Below, piece after piece: positions 23,268 through 33,923 of a DNA stretch of 34,343 bases. The notes below the pieces were generated by a model that was not told the origin of the DNA, searched no databases, and was given only the letters and a program-made list of their open reading frames with translations. The position numbers were made by a program, and so were the translations under genes. Origin of the DNA: Chloroflexi bacterium UBA5177 (GTDB taxonomy: Bacteria; Chloroflexota; UBA5177); the NCBI GenBank assembly GCA_002413265.1, contig DHWR01000030.1:1-34343 (forward strand). The letters run 5' to 3'. Every line of letters starts with the position of its first letter. The stretch's first letter is position 1.

Positions 23268-23728
23268 TGCTTCCCCTTAAGTCGAAGATGATCGAGGTAG
23301 GTCTCGAGGATCACTGCCGCTGCCTCGGCGTCGAGGCGTTCCTGCCTGGATTTGCGCCTTCTCCCCCGGCCTTCTCGTCGGCGAGTGGCTTCTACCGTGC
23401 TCAGTCGCTCATCCCAGAGCCACACGCGAATGCCGTGGTCGGCCAGGGCATCCGCAAATTCGCGCGTCTTCTCGGCCTGCGGGCCTTCGGAGCCGTTCAT
23501 GTTCTTGGGCAATCCCACCACCACTGCGCTCGCCTCGAGATCGCGGCACAGAGCATCGATGTGAGTCACGTCGGCCTCTTGGGTTCGCCGTGTGTATATC
23601 TCCATGGGAGTGGCGACGCAGCCGGTCGGATCACTGACAGCTACGCCGATTCGGCGATCCCCAACGTCCAGGCCGAGGAGACGCAGTGAGTTGTCGTTTC
23701 CAACATCGACGAAATTCTCCAAGCTCAT
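23264..23728 (-). CDS. ruvX: Holliday junction resolvase-like RuvX (YqgF)
   Basis: A 154-residue RNase H-fold nuclease, involved in 16S rRNA 5' end processing and related to RuvC. Motifs are LLGLDVGDRRIGVAVSD (catalytic D21), VVVGLPKNMNGSEGPQ, WDERLSTVEA, and the C-terminal RLDAEAAAVILETYL. It overlaps alaS and mltG by 4 bases each, as in many genomes where alaS-ruvX-mltG is conserved. The first ~14 residues are longer than usual, but the ATGA coupling to alaS supports this start. Confidence 0.94.
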   Translation of the reverse strand: MSLENFVDVGNDNSLRLLGLDVGDRRIGVAVSDPTGCVATPMEIYTRRTQEADVTHIDALCRDLEASAVVVGLPKNMNGSEGPQAEKTREFADALADHGIRVWLWDERLSTVEATRRREGRGRRRKSRQERLDAEAAAVILETYLDHLRLKGKQ

Positions 23729-26355
23729 CCTTCCGCCTTGCGTCGCACGAGCTCGACTGCAGTTCTGAGCACGTCTGGAATCTTGGAGGCGTCCCGGCCG
23801 CCGCCTTCCGCGAAATCCTGTCCTCCGCCCACCCCGCCTTTGGCAAGCTTGGCAGCTTCGCCTAATATCTCGCGGGCACTGTAACCTCGTTGTCCAAGGG
23901 CCTTCGGCACCGCCATGGCGAACCGCGGCGTTTCGCCGACCTTGGCTGCCAGCACAATAATGCCGCCGTCGAGGCGAGATCTCAGCGCGTCGAGGACGAC
24001 CTTTACGTAGCCAGGTTCGTCGGCCGCAATCTGTTCGGCGACCATTTGGAAGCCGTTCACGGAGATGGCGTGACGGACCAGACCTTCTGCTTCAGCGGTG
24101 GCCAGCCGCTTTGAAAGGACCTCGATGCGCTTCTCCTGTTCTCGGACTTGCGCGGATAGCTGCTGAGCTCGGTTGAGAAGGTTATCTGGACGAGTGTCGA
24201 GAGCCGCTGCCGCGTCGGAAAGCTGCTCACGCAGCTCCGTGAGATAGGCATAGGCGGCCGCCCCGGCAAGAGCCCAAACACGCCGAATTCCGCTCCCAAT
24301 GCCCGACTCTGACGTGATGACTAGAAGTCCGATGTCTCCGGTCGCCTGCACGTGAGTTCCCCCGCAAAGCTCTTTGCTCCAATCGCCGATCTTTACCACG
24401 CGAACGGTATCGCCGTATTTTTCTCCGAAGAGGGCCATCGCTCCTTCGGCCACGGCCTCGTCGTACTGCATGATTTCGTTGCGAACTGGGAGGTTGGCCC
24501 AGATGGCCGCATTTACGCGGTCCTGAACCTCGCGAACCTCGTCGTCCGTCATCGGACGCGGCCAGCGAAAGTCGAAGCGAAGTCGATCGGGAGCGACCAG
24601 CGATCCGGCCTGCGTCGCTTCCGGGCCAAGGACCTCCTGGAGCGCCTTGTGCAGCAGATGAGTGCCTGAGTGGTGAGGCAGGATGTGCAAGCGACGCTCC
24701 TCGTCGACGTCAGCTTCCACCACATCCCCAACATTGACGGCGCCCTGAAGCACCTCACACGAGTGCACGATGAAGCCAGAATATGGCCTCTGAGTATCAC
24801 CAACGCGCAGAAGCAATCCGTTTCCGCGGAAGAAACCAGTATCTCCAACCTGTCCGCCGGACTCCGCATAGAACGGCGTGCGATCAAGAATCAGCTGCAC
24901 CTCGTCCCCCGCCTCCGCTCGATCAACGGTTCCACCCTCGGCCAGTATGGCGAGGACCTCTGACGTGGTCCGGAGCTCGTCGTATCCAGTGAAGGTGGTG
25001 GCGGGCACGGCATCTGCCAGCTGCGCATACAACTCCGGAGAGGTACCGATGCCGGAGACGAATCTGCCTTCGCGGCCTCGAGTACGCTGCTGAGTCAAGG
25101 CCACCGCAAAGCCTTCTTCGTCGACTGACAGTCCCCGTTCGGTTGCCAGTTCACGGGTCAGCTCGATGGGGAAGCCGTGGGTATCGAAAAGAGCGAAAGC
25201 GTCTGCCCCCGAGATCGTCTTGCTGTCGCGGCGAGCACGATTCGCGAGGTTTTCGAATATCTCAAGACCACGGGTCAGGGTTTGGAGGAACCGACGCTCT
25301 TCGTCCGCCACAACATGCAGGATGTGATCTCGCTTGCCTTCGAGGTCTGGATGCCAAGCGCTTAACAGGCGGATAGCGATGCTGACCGGTGCACTCAAGA
25401 ATGCATCGCGAATCCCAAGTACCCGACCGTGCAGGGAGGCCCGCCGAATCAGCCTCCGTACGACATATCCGCGAGCCTCGCGAGAGGGCATGACTCCGTC
25501 GCCGATCAACATGGTGACCGCGCGAGCATGATCTGCGACGATTCTCATGGATCGCGTGGATCGAGCGTCTGTGCCGTAAGGTATGCCGCTGGTCTCGCTC
25601 AAGCCGCTCAAAATCGGCTGAAAGAGATCGGTTTCATAAGGGTTGTCGACACCCTGCAGGGCTGCAACCAGACGTTCGAAGCCCATTCCCGTATCGATGT
25701 TATTCCAGGGGAGCGGGCGTCGCTCTCCGCTCTCCTCCTGGAAATACTGGATGAAAACGTTATTCCAGGTTTCCATGAAGCGATCGCAGCACTCGTTTTC
25801 GGGCCGGCAGTCCGGCCGTCCACAGCTGTGTTGGGGTCCGCGATCGAAATGGATCTCGGAGTCAGGTCCGCACGGGCCGGCGGGTCCAGGCGGACCCCAG
25901 AAGTTCTCTTCCGTTTCGCCGATCCGGTCCGCGGCGACTCCCACGTCGAGCCAGGCTTGATGCGCCTCGTCGTCACCGGGATAGTGCGTGACCCACCATC
26001 TCTCGGGAGGAATGCGGAGGACGTCGGTCAGGAACTCCCAGGTATAGGAGATCGCCTGGGCCTTGAAATAGTCGCCGACGGAGAAGTTCCCAAGCATTTC
26101 GAGGTACGTGAGGTGGATGTCATCGCCGACTTCGTCGATATCGACTGTTCGTATTGCCTTCTGCACGTTTACCATGCGCTTGCTCGGGGGTTGCTCGCGT
26201 CCCAGAAAGAAGGGGATCATCTGCTGCATGCCGGCAATTGTGAACATCGTCGTGATGCTGACCTCATTGGGCGCAAGCGGAAGCGAGGGCATCTCGAGAT
26301 GCCCTCGCTCCAAGAAGAAGTCGATGAACTTTTGCCGGATCTCTGCGCTCTGCAA
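23725..26355 (-). CDS. alaS: Alanine--tRNA ligase
   Basis: An 876-residue class II alanyl-tRNA synthetase, full length. The catalytic domain begins AEIRQKFIDFFLERGH, with motif 2 region FTIAGMQQMIPFFLG and WNNVFIQYFQ. The editing domain has the zinc motifs HHSGTHLLHKAL (~560) and CGGTHVQATGDIG (~661), which removes mischarged Ser and Gly. The C-terminal DHHA1 domain has a Gly-rich GGVGGGQDFAEGGG. The start is a TTG at 26355 with AGG 9 bases before. It leads a seven-gene run ending at xseB, with a possible promoter at 26392-26418. Confidence 0.97.
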   Translation of the reverse strand: MQSAEIRQKFIDFFLERGHLEMPSLPLAPNEVSITTMFTIAGMQQMIPFFLGREQPPSKRMVNVQKAIRTVDIDEVGDDIHLTYLEMLGNFSVGDYFKAQAISYTWEFLTDVLRIPPERWWVTHYPGDDEAHQAWLDVGVAADRIGETEENFWGPPGPAGPCGPDSEIHFDRGPQHSCGRPDCRPENECCDRFMETWNNVFIQYFQEESGERRPLPWNNIDTGMGFERLVAALQGVDNPYETDLFQPILSGLSETSGIPYGTDARSTRSMRIVADHARAVTMLIGDGVMPSREARGYVVRRLIRRASLHGRVLGIRDAFLSAPVSIAIRLLSAWHPDLEGKRDHILHVVADEERRFLQTLTRGLEIFENLANRARRDSKTISGADAFALFDTHGFPIELTRELATERGLSVDEEGFAVALTQQRTRGREGRFVSGIGTSPELYAQLADAVPATTFTGYDELRTTSEVLAILAEGGTVDRAEAGDEVQLILDRTPFYAESGGQVGDTGFFRGNGLLLRVGDTQRPYSGFIVHSCEVLQGAVNVGDVVEADVDEERRLHILPHHSGTHLLHKALQEVLGPEATQAGSLVAPDRLRFDFRWPRPMTDDEVREVQDRVNAAIWANLPVRNEIMQYDEAVAEGAMALFGEKYGDTVRVVKIGDWSKELCGGTHVQATGDIGLLVITSESGIGSGIRRVWALAGAAAYAYLTELREQLSDAAAALDTRPDNLLNRAQQLSAQVREQEKRIEVLSKRLATAEAEGLVRHAISVNGFQMVAEQIAADEPGYVKVVLDALRSRLDGGIIVLAAKVGETPRFAMAVPKALGQRGYSAREILGEAAKLAKGGVGGGQDFAEGGGRDASKIPDVLRTAVELVRRKAEG

Positions 26356-26391
26356 TTGACAAGACCTTGATGGCCCGCGTAGTTCGGGCAG

Positions 26392-26418
26392 ATTCTAACA
26401 AAGCGAAGCGGCGCTCAA
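26392..26418 (-). promoter_or_regulatory. Possible promoter of alaS operon
   Basis: On the minus strand TTGAGC (26418-26413) and TAGAAT (26397-26392) are 15 bases apart, shorter than ideal. A transcript would start near 26385, 30 bases before the alaS TTG. No T-box leader is seen. Moderate to low support. Confidence 0.35.
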
Positions 26419-26443
26419 GCTGAGGCGCGGGTGGCTGGGGAAG

Positions 26444-26683
26444 TCAGGAAACGGCGGGCCGGTCGGGATGTGCCCGGTACGCCGCCAGCTCAAGGCGCAA
26501 CGTATTCTCTGTTGCGGCGGCCGCGGCCTTCCCTTCGGACATGGCAGCGGCGATCCTCGCCTTCAACGCAGCTAGCCGCCCATTCGGGCTTGCAGACGTC
26601 GCGGCGTCCGGCTCTGAAAGGAGCCAAGCTGCAGACGCAGTTGCGCCACCAATGAGACCGAACAACAAGACAAGCAGTTTCAC
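26444..26683 (-). CDS. Small membrane-anchored hypothetical protein
   Basis: A 79-residue protein with an N-terminal hydrophobic helix (~4-20, LLVLLFGLIGGATASAAWLL), a short linker and an alanine-rich helical tail (ALKARIAAAMSEGKAAAAATENTLRLELAAYRAH) that could form a coiled coil outside or along the membrane. The GTG at 26683 has GAGGTGA upstream. It lies 41 bases after rpe, at the end of the pentose phosphate run and ahead of alaS. I do not recognise a family. A signal peptide rather than an anchor is also possible. Confidence 0.65.
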   Translation of the reverse strand: MKLLVLLFGLIGGATASAAWLLSEPDAATSASPNGRLAALKARIAAAMSEGKAAAAATENTLRLELAAYRAHPDRPAVS

Positions 26684-26724
26684 CAAATCACCTCTTGAAA
26701 GCCTACGCTCATTGTCGCACGTAG

Positions 26725-27408
26725 CTAGTTCAGGGCAGCTTCGCCAGCCGCGCGGAGGGATTGGATTGCCTCGGACACGCCCTCTGGTGCCCTGTAGACA
26801 GATGTTCCGGCGACAAGGACACGCGCTCCCGCAGCCACGACTCGACCGGCATTCTCCGTAGTGATACCGCCATCAACCTCGATCTCTGTGTCCAAACCGA
26901 GTCTATCGACCTCGTTTCTCAGCCACTCAATCTTTGGCAGCATGGAGGCGATGAACTCCTGCCCACCAAACCCGGGGCTGACGGTCATGACAAGTACCAG
27001 ATCGGCCAGGCCCAAGACTTCCTGGACGGCAGATGCCGGAGTGGCGGGATTGACCGCGACACCCGCCCGCACTTTGCTCTCGTGGACTTGCTCGAGCGTC
27101 CGATAGAGGTGTGGTGAGACTTCCTGATGGACGATGATCAGGTCGGCTCCCGCGCGCGAGAAGTCCGCAACGTACTTCTCAGGTTCGACGATCATCAAAT
27201 GCGCTTCGAGCATCATCCCGGTCGCCGACCTGATGGACTCGAGCACCGGGATCCCGATCGATATGTTGGGCACGAACCGCCCGTCCATAACGTCGACGTG
27301 AAGTCTATCCGCTCGCGCATCTTCGGCTGACAACACTGCATCTTCTAGATGTAAGAAGTCACCTGCGAGGATCGACGGCGCGATTTGAACCTTGTGGAAC
27401 GCGGTCAT
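26725..27408 (-). CDS. rpe: Ribulose-phosphate 3-epimerase
   Basis: Interconverts ribulose-5-phosphate and xylulose-5-phosphate, 227 aa, TIM barrel. Motifs are IAPSILAGDFLHLE, HVDVMDGRFVPNISIG (metal/catalytic Asp), EAHLMIVEPEKY, LVMTVSPGFGGQEF and EIEVDGGITTENA. The ATG at 27408 overlaps the pgl stop (ATGA), giving the normal N-terminus; a start at 27450 would add 14 unrelated residues. It completes the ribulose-5-phosphate branch of the pathway whose earlier enzymes are just upstream. Confidence 0.96.
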   Translation of the reverse strand: MTAFHKVQIAPSILAGDFLHLEDAVLSAEDARADRLHVDVMDGRFVPNISIGIPVLESIRSATGMMLEAHLMIVEPEKYVADFSRAGADLIIVHQEVSPHLYRTLEQVHESKVRAGVAVNPATPASAVQEVLGLADLVLVMTVSPGFGGQEFIASMLPKIEWLRNEVDRLGLDTEIEVDGGITTENAGRVVAAGARVLVAGTSVYRAPEGVSEAIQSLRAAGEAALN

Positions 27409-28151
27409 CGAGCCGGAAGTCGAGAGGCGGCTGCCGAGTCCAGCAGCCAAATCAGCTCCCCTTGGTCTGGCTTCACTCGAGCAGCGGGATAATCGGCACC
27501 GGCAGCGATTTCCTCGACGCGCGCGGCCTTATCTTCCCCCGTAACCAGAAAAAGCACTGTTCTTCCGGCATTGAGCAGCGGGAAGGTAAAAGTGATGCGC
27601 CACGATTTCAGTTTCTCAACGAAGTTTGGGGCGACCAGACGGTCGTCGATGCGCAGCGCATCTGATCCAGGAAAGAGCGACGCCGTATGTCCATCGGGGC
27701 CCATTCCCAAAATGATCAGGTCGAAGCGAGGCCACGGGTCACCGGGAACATCGCTCTCGATGAGCTTGGAATACTGCCGTGCGGCTGCATCCGGGTCGAT
27801 GTTCACGGTTGGAACCGGATGCACGTTGCCGGAAGGAATCGGCACATGGGAAAGCAAACCATCCAGTGCCGAACGATAGTTGCTCTCGAGGGATTCGGGA
27901 GGAACGAAGCGTTCGTCCGAAAAGAACACGTGTGTCCGCGACCAGTCGACCTTTTGCTGATACGCGTCTCCGGCCAGGACACCGTAGAGAATTTTCGGCG
28001 TGCTTCCACCCGAGAGCGCGACATGGAACTCGTCGCGATCCTGTATCGAGTGTGTGGCGATTTGGCAGAAAAGATCGGCAGCGGCCCTTCCTACGTCTTC
28101 GGGGCTGTCACTCACTTCAAGTCGCCGAGCCACGCTCAGGCCGGGGTCCAT
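27405..28151 (-). CDS. pgl: 6-Phosphogluconolactonase (DevB/SOL type)
   Basis: Hydrolyses 6-phosphogluconolactone to 6-phosphogluconate, 248 aa. Seen: FHVALSGGSTPKILYGVL, HVFFSDERFVPPES, SNYRSALDGLL and LIILGMGPDGHTASLFPGS, all standard for the glucosamine-6-phosphate isomerase-like lactonases. The ATG at 28151 overlaps opcA by 16 bases and gives the usual N-terminus. Rpe follows with ATGA overlap. Coupling to zwf and opcA is expected since the lactone is Zwf's product. Confidence 0.95.
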   Translation of the reverse strand: MDPGLSVARRLEVSDSPEDVGRAAADLFCQIATHSIQDRDEFHVALSGGSTPKILYGVLAGDAYQQKVDWSRTHVFFSDERFVPPESLESNYRSALDGLLSHVPIPSGNVHPVPTVNIDPDAAARQYSKLIESDVPGDPWPRFDLIILGMGPDGHTASLFPGSDALRIDDRLVAPNFVEKLKSWRITFTFPLLNAGRTVLFLVTGEDKAARVEEIAAGADYPAARVKPDQGELIWLLDSAAASRLPAR

Positions 28152-29296
28152 ATCACCCGCCCGGCAAACCGGCTCGCCTGGGCCACGGAAGACTCGTAGA
28201 TCGCGTCGTGCCCGGTGGTCTCCAGCTCGTCGATGAGGACTTCAACATCCGAGCGCAGGGCCAATGGAACTACTCGCTCGTGTGTCGGCTGATTCTTTAG
28301 CGCCTCACTTATTCGCGCGTTTTGCATGTCCTCGGTGCGCTGCACGGTGAAGCGCGCGTTGCTCAGACCCGGCGCAGACGCATCAATTTCAACCAGCATG
28401 AGCCGTCCCGCGGCCTTTTCGCCGTGGTCATCGAAACGAATATGAATCGGGATCAGCCGATTTCCCTGGATCGCGGTCAACTCGAGATTGCTCTCCAATA
28501 GACCCTCGAGCGTGGTCTCTGGCTCCCAGTGGAAGGCATGCCCCGCCCACCCAAGGAGAAGGAGAAGCCCGGCCGTCGCCGATCGCCGATGGAGCTCGCC
28601 GCCGCCCGCTCCAAAATGTAGTGAGAGGCTCTGAACGTTCCGCGCGTAAGCGACATTATGGGCTCCGTCAAAAAACTGCGAAATGATCTCGCGCCAGGTT
28701 GCCAGTCGGGCCCAATGGAAGTCGTTCACCCCCTGGGCGCCGGAGGACAGGCGGGCGATATCCGAGAGCCCGTCGCCCGGCGACTCGAACTGCGCGGAAT
28801 CGACAACGAGCTGATCGGCAAAAGCTAGTAGTCGGTGAAACGAACGATAGCCGAACGGCGGCTGACCCGGCCACCAAAGATAGGTTCGGATTTCGGGAAT
28901 GAGAAGTGGAATCACAACGCTGTCGAGGTGATCGGCGGCCCGTCCCCACGCACAGATAGACAATCGCTCGCATCCGCGAGGCGCTCTGTCTGCGGAAACG
29001 GGAGAGCAAACTACACTGGCAGCGGCGTCGATGGACATTCGGTCCGGCGTCCGATCTCCGTGGAGGATTATGGTTCTCGAGGGCTGGCGATCCTCGAGCT
29101 GACTCAGCGCGTGCTCGATCCTCTGCGCCTCTTCATGTTTCCCTGCGTAAACGACCAGGTTAAAGATGTGGGTGCGAACCGGACAGACTCTGTCTTGGGC
29201 GTCGGCGAGCTGCTTCCACAGCGCGGCCATGTTTCGCTCGACGGTGGCGAGATCCACATCGGTCGCGTTCCATTCGATGACTACGGGCTGGCTCAT
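28136..29296 (-). CDS. opcA: Glucose-6-phosphate dehydrogenase assembly protein OpcA
   Basis: A 386-residue partner of Zwf; in cyanobacteria OpcA tightens and redox-tunes the enzyme, and actinobacteria carry it next to zwf too. Family marks include RTHIFNLVVYAGKHEE, the central DSVVIPLLIPEIRTYLWW and PGQPPFG segment, and DDHGEKAAGRLMLVEID in the C-terminal half. The start is the ATG at 29296, 2 bases after the zwf stop, with GGAGG 11 bases upstream. A TTG at 29314 would overlap zwf. Its limited phylogenetic spread is the best taxonomic hint in this window. Confidence 0.92.
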   Translation of the reverse strand: MSQPVVIEWNATDVDLATVERNMAALWKQLADAQDRVCPVRTHIFNLVVYAGKHEEAQRIEHALSQLEDRQPSRTIILHGDRTPDRMSIDAAASVVCSPVSADRAPRGCERLSICAWGRAADHLDSVVIPLLIPEIRTYLWWPGQPPFGYRSFHRLLAFADQLVVDSAQFESPGDGLSDIARLSSGAQGVNDFHWARLATWREIISQFFDGAHNVAYARNVQSLSLHFGAGGGELHRRSATAGLLLLLGWAGHAFHWEPETTLEGLLESNLELTAIQGNRLIPIHIRFDDHGEKAAGRLMLVEIDASAPGLSNARFTVQRTEDMQNARISEALKNQPTHERVVPLALRSDVEVLIDELETTGHDAIYESSVAQASRFAGRVIWTPA

Positions 29297-29298
29297 CT

Positions 29299-30846
29299 TC
29301 AGACTTTCCTCCAAGTTCGACCATCCTGGCTGACGAGATCGACGGCGCTCTGAGGACCCCAGGTGCCTGCCTCGTAATTGGGAAAGTCGGGAACCTGTGT
29401 GTCTGACCAGGTCTCAAGAATGGGCGTTAAGATCGACCATTCGTGCTCGACTTCGTCTTTCCTCGTGAAGAGGGTCGAGTCACCGAGCATGACGTCCAAC
29501 AGCAGGCGCTCGTACGCCTCCGGCGATTGGCGCACAAATGCCGAACCATACAAGAAGTCCATGAACACAGGCTGAATGTCGATTTGTTGCCCCGGAGCTT
29601 TCGCGACAATTTTGAGCGAAATGCCTTCATCGGGCTGGATGCGAAGTGATAAGACGTTGTGTTCCATGCTGCCGGGGTCCAGATCGTGAAAGAGGGCCAA
29701 CGGCGCTTGCTTGAAGGTGACCGCGATCTCCGTTTCCTTCTTTGGAAGCCGTTTGCCATGACGTAGATAGAAAGGCACGCCGGCCCATCGCCAGCTCTCG
29801 ACCTGTAGCTTGAGGGCAACAAAGGCTTCCGTCGTCGAATCAGGGGCCACATCAGCCTCGGCGCGATAACCCGCCACCTCTTTGCCACCGACCCAGCCAG
29901 GTCCGTACTGCCCCCGAACAACGTTGTTTGCCACCTCGACCGCCGACATGCGGTGTACCGCGCGCAGAACCTTTACCTTCTCATCGCGAACGGAGTCTGC
30001 ATCCAAGCCGACCGGAGGCTCCATGGCCGTTAGCGTTAGCAGCTGCAGCATGTGGCTCTGAACCATGTCCCGAAGTGCACCGGCCGTCTCGTAGTAGCCG
30101 CCTCTCCGCTCGATGCCTAGATCTTCCGCCACCGTGATCTGCACGTTATCGACGTACCGGCGATTCCAAATTGGCTCGAAGAGGCCGTTGGCGAACCGGA
30201 AGACCAGGATGTTCTGCACCGTCTCTTTTCCGAGATAGTGGTCGATGCGATAAATCTGAGGTTCGCGGAATACGTTTAGAAGCTCTCTATTGAGCTGTTT
30301 CGCGCTTGCGAGATCGCGGCCGAAAGGCTTCTCGACGACGATGCGACTCCAGTGCTCGCCCTCTGCATTCCTGGTTACCAGTCCCGCCTTCTTCAGCATC
30401 TCGGCTATCAGTCCGAAGACGCTGGGCGGGGTAGCGAGGTAGAAAACACGGTTTCCTTGAGTACCTCGTTCGTGGTCGACGCGGTCCAGACGCTCCTTTA
30501 GATCCTCGTAGCACTTGAGGTCGCCAAAATCTGCCTGCTGGAAGTACAGGCCCTCGGCGAAGCTCTTCCAAACGTCCTCTTGCACCGGGGAGTAACGAGA
30601 GAACTCATCGACCGATCGCCTCATATCAGCGCGGAAGTCGTCATGTCCTTTGTCCTGGCGTGCGAAGCCAATGATGGCGAAGCCGTGAGGTAGTAGATGG
30701 TCTACCGCCAGGTTGTAGAGCGAGGGGATGAGCTTGCGGTGCGCCAGGTCGCCGGTTGCACCCATGATGACGATGGTGCATGGGTCCGGCATCCGTTTGA
30801 GGGCTGAGCCTGCTCGGAGAGGATTGTCTTCCAGGACGGTTGCCAC
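29299..30846 (-). CDS. zwf: Glucose-6-phosphate 1-dehydrogenase
   Basis: Oxidises glucose-6-phosphate to the lactone with NADP+, 515 aa. The dinucleotide fold has [19 protein letters not shown] (~28-46). [11 protein letters not shown] (172-182) and the active-site [13 protein letters not shown] (200-212) are intact. The C-terminal beta-alpha domain is complete. The start is a GTG 4 bases after the gnd stop. Zwf-OpcA form a tight pair here, so OpcA-dependent assembly is likely. Confidence 0.96.
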   Translation of the reverse strand: MATVLEDNPLRAGSALKRMPDPCTIVIMGATGDLAHRKLIPSLYNLAVDHLLPHGFAIIGFARQDKGHDDFRADMRRSVDEFSRYSPVQEDVWKSFAEGLYFQQADFGDLKCYEDLKERLDRVDHERGTQGNRVFYLATPPSVFGLIAEMLKKAGLVTRNAEGEHWSRIVVEKPFGRDLASAKQLNRELLNVFREPQIYRIDHYLGKETVQNILVFRFANGLFEPIWNRRYVDNVQITVAEDLGIERRGGYYETAGALRDMVQSHMLQLLTLTAMEPPVGLDADSVRDEKVKVLRAVHRMSAVEVANNVVRGQYGPGWVGGKEVAGYRAEADVAPDSTTEAFVALKLQVESWRWAGVPFYLRHGKRLPKKETEIAVTFKQAPLALFHDLDPGSMEHNVLSLRIQPDEGISLKIVAKAPGQQIDIQPVFMDFLYGSAFVRQSPEAYERLLLDVMLGDSTLFTRKDEVEHEWSILTPILETWSDTQVPDFPNYEAGTWGPQSAVDLVSQDGRTWRKV

Positions 30847-30850
30847 GCTA

Positions 30851-31798
30851 CTATTCGCCGCCCCCGCCGGGCGCCGAAACAGGCTTACTAAGGGTTCCCT
30901 CCGAGGTCTCGACAGGATGCCCTCCGAACTCGTTTCGCAAAGCTGCCAACACCTTATTGGAAAACGCGTCGGTCTGCCGAGAAGAGAATCGGCGGAAGAG
31001 CGACTCGGTGATGATTGGTGCGGGCACGTCTTCGTCGATAGCAGCCTCCACCGTCCATCGGCCCTCGCCGGAATCCTGCACGAAACCTCGCAGCGCGTCG
31101 AGATTTGGATCGCGCCTCAACGCGGACTCCGCCAGCTCCAACAGCCATGACCGGACGACGCTGCCATGGTTCCAAATGCCGCAGATCTGGACCAGGTCGA
31201 GATCGTAGAACTTGGACTGTTTCAGAATCTCGAGTCCTTCACCGTAGGCCTCCATCAGGCCGTACTCGATTCCGTTGTGCACCATCTTGGTGAAATGACC
31301 CGAGCCGGCTTCGCCAACGTGACCATACCCGCCCTCCGGCGCCAAAGCGCTGAAGATTGGATCGAATTGCCGCACAGCCTCCTTCGGACCGCCAATCATC
31401 ATCGAGTACCCGACTGTGAGTCCCCAGATGCCACCACTGGTGCCGCAGTCGATGAGATTGAAACCTTTGGCTTGGAGCTCGTCGGCTCGCCGCCGGGTGT
31501 CTGTCCATTTCGAGTTGCCGCCATCGATGAAGGTATCGCCTCGCTCCATGGTGGGTAGGAGCGTGGAGATCGTGGCGTCCACCGGGTCTCCGGCCGGGAC
31601 CATCATCCAGACGCCCCTCGGCGGCTTCAGCTGGCGAACGAGGTCTTCGAGCGATTCGGCAGGTTTTGCCCCGTCTTTTGCTAGGCGCTGAACCGCCTCC
31701 GGATCACGGTCGTAGGCGACCACTTCGTGACCGTGCTGGATCAGCCGAACAGACATATTGCCGCCCATGCGGCCGAGCCCTATCATCCCGATCTGCAT
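30851..31798 (-). CDS. gnd: 6-Phosphogluconate dehydrogenase, short decarboxylating type
   Basis: Makes ribulose-5-phosphate and CO2 from 6-phosphogluconate. At 315 aa it belongs to the short form (YqeC/GntZ-like), lacking the long C-terminal domain of the ~470-aa enzymes. Seen: [47 protein letters not shown] and [18 protein letters not shown]. The cofactor loop reads AYDRDP; acidic Asp30 at the end of the second strand suggests NAD+ over NADP+, but this needs testing. AGGAG sits 8 bases before the ATG. It follows tkt by 48 bases. Confidence 0.94.
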   Translation of the reverse strand: MQIGMIGLGRMGGNMSVRLIQHGHEVVAYDRDPEAVQRLAKDGAKPAESLEDLVRQLKPPRGVWMMVPAGDPVDATISTLLPTMERGDTFIDGGNSKWTDTRRRADELQAKGFNLIDCGTSGGIWGLTVGYSMMIGGPKEAVRQFDPIFSALAPEGGYGHVGEAGSGHFTKMVHNGIEYGLMEAYGEGLEILKQSKFYDLDLVQICGIWNHGSVVRSWLLELAESALRRDPNLDALRGFVQDSGEGRWTVEAAIDEDVPAPIITESLFRRFSSRQTDAFSNKVLAALRNEFGGHPVETSEGTLSKPVSAPGGGGE

Positions 31799-31846
31799 GT
31801 CAGTGCTCCTGCGGCGCGGTGCGCCCGAATATGGGGTTTGGCTTGA

Positions 31847-33874
31847 CTATCTGCCCAGCAGTTTGAGCGCGTGTTGCGTGACGTTCTCAGCTGTGAGTCC
31901 TAGTTTCTCGGCGATGACGGAGGCCGGAGCGGAGGCTCCAAAGCGGTCCACTCCGATTGACACTCCATGCTCGCCGATCCACTTACACCAGCCGAGGGTT
32001 GCTCCCGCTTCCACGGAGACGCGGGCGCCTATCGCGGGCGGTAGAACTGCGTCCTGATACGTTTTCGGCTGACGCTCGAAGAGCTCCCAACTGGGGAAGC
32101 TGACGACGCGTGCCTTTACGCCTTTACCTGCAAGCGCATCGCGAGCTTGAACGCAAAGTGAAAGCTCGCTTCCCGTTCCAATAAGGATGACGTCCGGCGC
32201 CCCGCCGTCCGCGTCGGACAGAATGTAGGCCCCGTGCGCGAGATCCCCGTGCCTACCAGAACGGTCGAGTACCGGAACCTTCTGACGCGTCAGCACCAGC
32301 GCAACGGGCGCCTCCCAGTTGCTCATGATCCAGTGCCAGGCGTCGGCGGTCTCGTTTGCGTCACCGGGTCGCATAGTAATCAGATTCGGCATCGCTCGAA
32401 GCGACATCAGGTGCTCGACGGGCTCGTGGGTGGGACCATCTTCCCCGAGCAGCACGCTGTCGTGCGTGTAGAGGAAGATCGATGGCACCTCCATGATCGA
32501 CGCCATGCGAACGGCAGGCCTCTGATAGTCGGAGAAGTTGAAGAAGGTTGCGCCGAAGGCGCGAAGGAACCCGTTGGTCATCATGCCGTTCACGATGCTT
32601 CCCATGGCATGCTCTCGCACTCCGAAATGCAAGTTACGGCCTTCGTAGCTCCCGGGCTGGAAATCGCCAAATCCGATCAGGCTGTTCTTGGTGGATGGAG
32701 TTAGGTCGGCATCCCCCCCGAGGAAGAAGGGAACCTTCTTGGCGATGGCATTCATGGCCTCGCCGCCCGCTTCTCGCGTTGCTATTCCCTTGGGGTCGGG
32801 TTGCCAGCTGGGCATCTCCGCGTCCCAACCATCCGGTGGCGTCCACGTGCGCGCATGCTCCCATTCGTTCGCCAGATCGGGATACTCTCCCTTCCACCTC
32901 TGGAAGATCTCGTTCCATTCCTGCTCTTCCCGCTCTCCACGAGGAACCGCCTGCCGGAACTCCTCCAAGGCTTCACGAGGGACTGTAAAGGGTTCGGAGT
33001 AATCCCAGCCGAGAGCCCTCTTCGTCTCCTTGACCGCGTCCTCGCCCAGAGGTTCTCCGTGCACCTTGTAGCTACCGGCCTTGGGGCTGGCATAGCCGAT
33101 GACGGTGTGGACAGGAATCAGAGATGGCTTGTTCGAAACTCCCTGAGCTTCCGTGATCGCGCTGTAAATCGCATCGACGTCGTTCCCGTCCTGGACTTCG
33201 GTGACGTGCCATCCATAGGCGCGAAAACGCTCCGGCACGTTCTCCGTAAAGCTCACGTTTGACGGTCCGGAAAGCTGCACGTTGTTGTCGTCGTAGAGGA
33301 AGATGAGCTTGCCGAGCTGTAGGTGTCCGGCGAGAGAGGCAGCTTCGGAGGCCACTCCCTCTTGCAAATCGCCATCGCTACAGATTCCATAGACATAGTG
33401 GTCGACAACATTGAGTCCGGGACGGTTGTAGTGGGCGGCAAGGAAGGCTTCGGCTATTGCCATGCCCACGGAGTTGGCGAAACCCTGGCCGAGAGGACCG
33501 GTACTCGTTTCGACTCCGGGGGTGAGACGGTATTCCGGATGACCCGGTGTCTTGGACTCCCACTGCCGAAACTGCTTGATGTCGTCAAGAGAGAGATCGT
33601 ATCCGGTCAGATACAAGAGGGAATACAGGAGCATCGAAGCATGACCGGCGGAGAGGACGAATCTGTCCCGATTCGGCCAATCGGGATTGTGTGGGTTGTG
33701 ACGCATGACCTTGGTGTACAAGGTATAGCCGGCGGGCGCCGCGCCAAGCGGCGCCCCCGGATGTCCGGAGTTTGCCTTCTGCACCCCGTCGATCGAAAGC
33801 GTTCGAATTGTATTAATCATCAGCTGCTGGAGCTGATCATCAACCCTGCGCTCAGTACCGGTCGCTGTCGCCAT
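31847..33874 (-). CDS. tkt: Transketolase
   Basis: A 675-residue thiamin-diphosphate enzyme that moves two-carbon units in the pentose phosphate pathway. TPP site: [20 protein letters not shown] and [27 protein letters not shown] near residue 130. Pyrimidine domain: [16 protein letters not shown], with [20 protein letters not shown]. Full length. The ATG at 33874 has AAGGGG upstream. It lies between the FGGY kinase and gnd on the same strand. No transaldolase is in the window. Confidence 0.97.
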   Translation of the reverse strand: MATATGTERRVDDQLQQLMINTIRTLSIDGVQKANSGHPGAPLGAAPAGYTLYTKVMRHNPHNPDWPNRDRFVLSAGHASMLLYSLLYLTGYDLSLDDIKQFRQWESKTPGHPEYRLTPGVETSTGPLGQGFANSVGMAIAEAFLAAHYNRPGLNVVDHYVYGICSDGDLQEGVASEAASLAGHLQLGKLIFLYDDNNVQLSGPSNVSFTENVPERFRAYGWHVTEVQDGNDVDAIYSAITEAQGVSNKPSLIPVHTVIGYASPKAGSYKVHGEPLGEDAVKETKRALGWDYSEPFTVPREALEEFRQAVPRGEREEQEWNEIFQRWKGEYPDLANEWEHARTWTPPDGWDAEMPSWQPDPKGIATREAGGEAMNAIAKKVPFFLGGDADLTPSTKNSLIGFGDFQPGSYEGRNLHFGVREHAMGSIVNGMMTNGFLRAFGATFFNFSDYQRPAVRMASIMEVPSIFLYTHDSVLLGEDGPTHEPVEHLMSLRAMPNLITMRPGDANETADAWHWIMSNWEAPVALVLTRQKVPVLDRSGRHGDLAHGAYILSDADGGAPDVILIGTGSELSLCVQARDALAGKGVKARVVSFPSWELFERQPKTYQDAVLPPAIGARVSVEAGATLGWCKWIGEHGVSIGVDRFGASAPASVIAEKLGLTAENVTQHALKLLGR

Positions 33875-33923
33875 CTTCTATCCCCTTTCGCGGACGCCTC
33901 TTAGAGACGTGTGTGGACGGTGT

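Noticed and set aside
25429..26370. A 313-codon plus-strand frame.
   Set aside because: It lies wholly antisense to alaS, whose motifs are intact, and its composition mirrors the reverse complement of a real gene.
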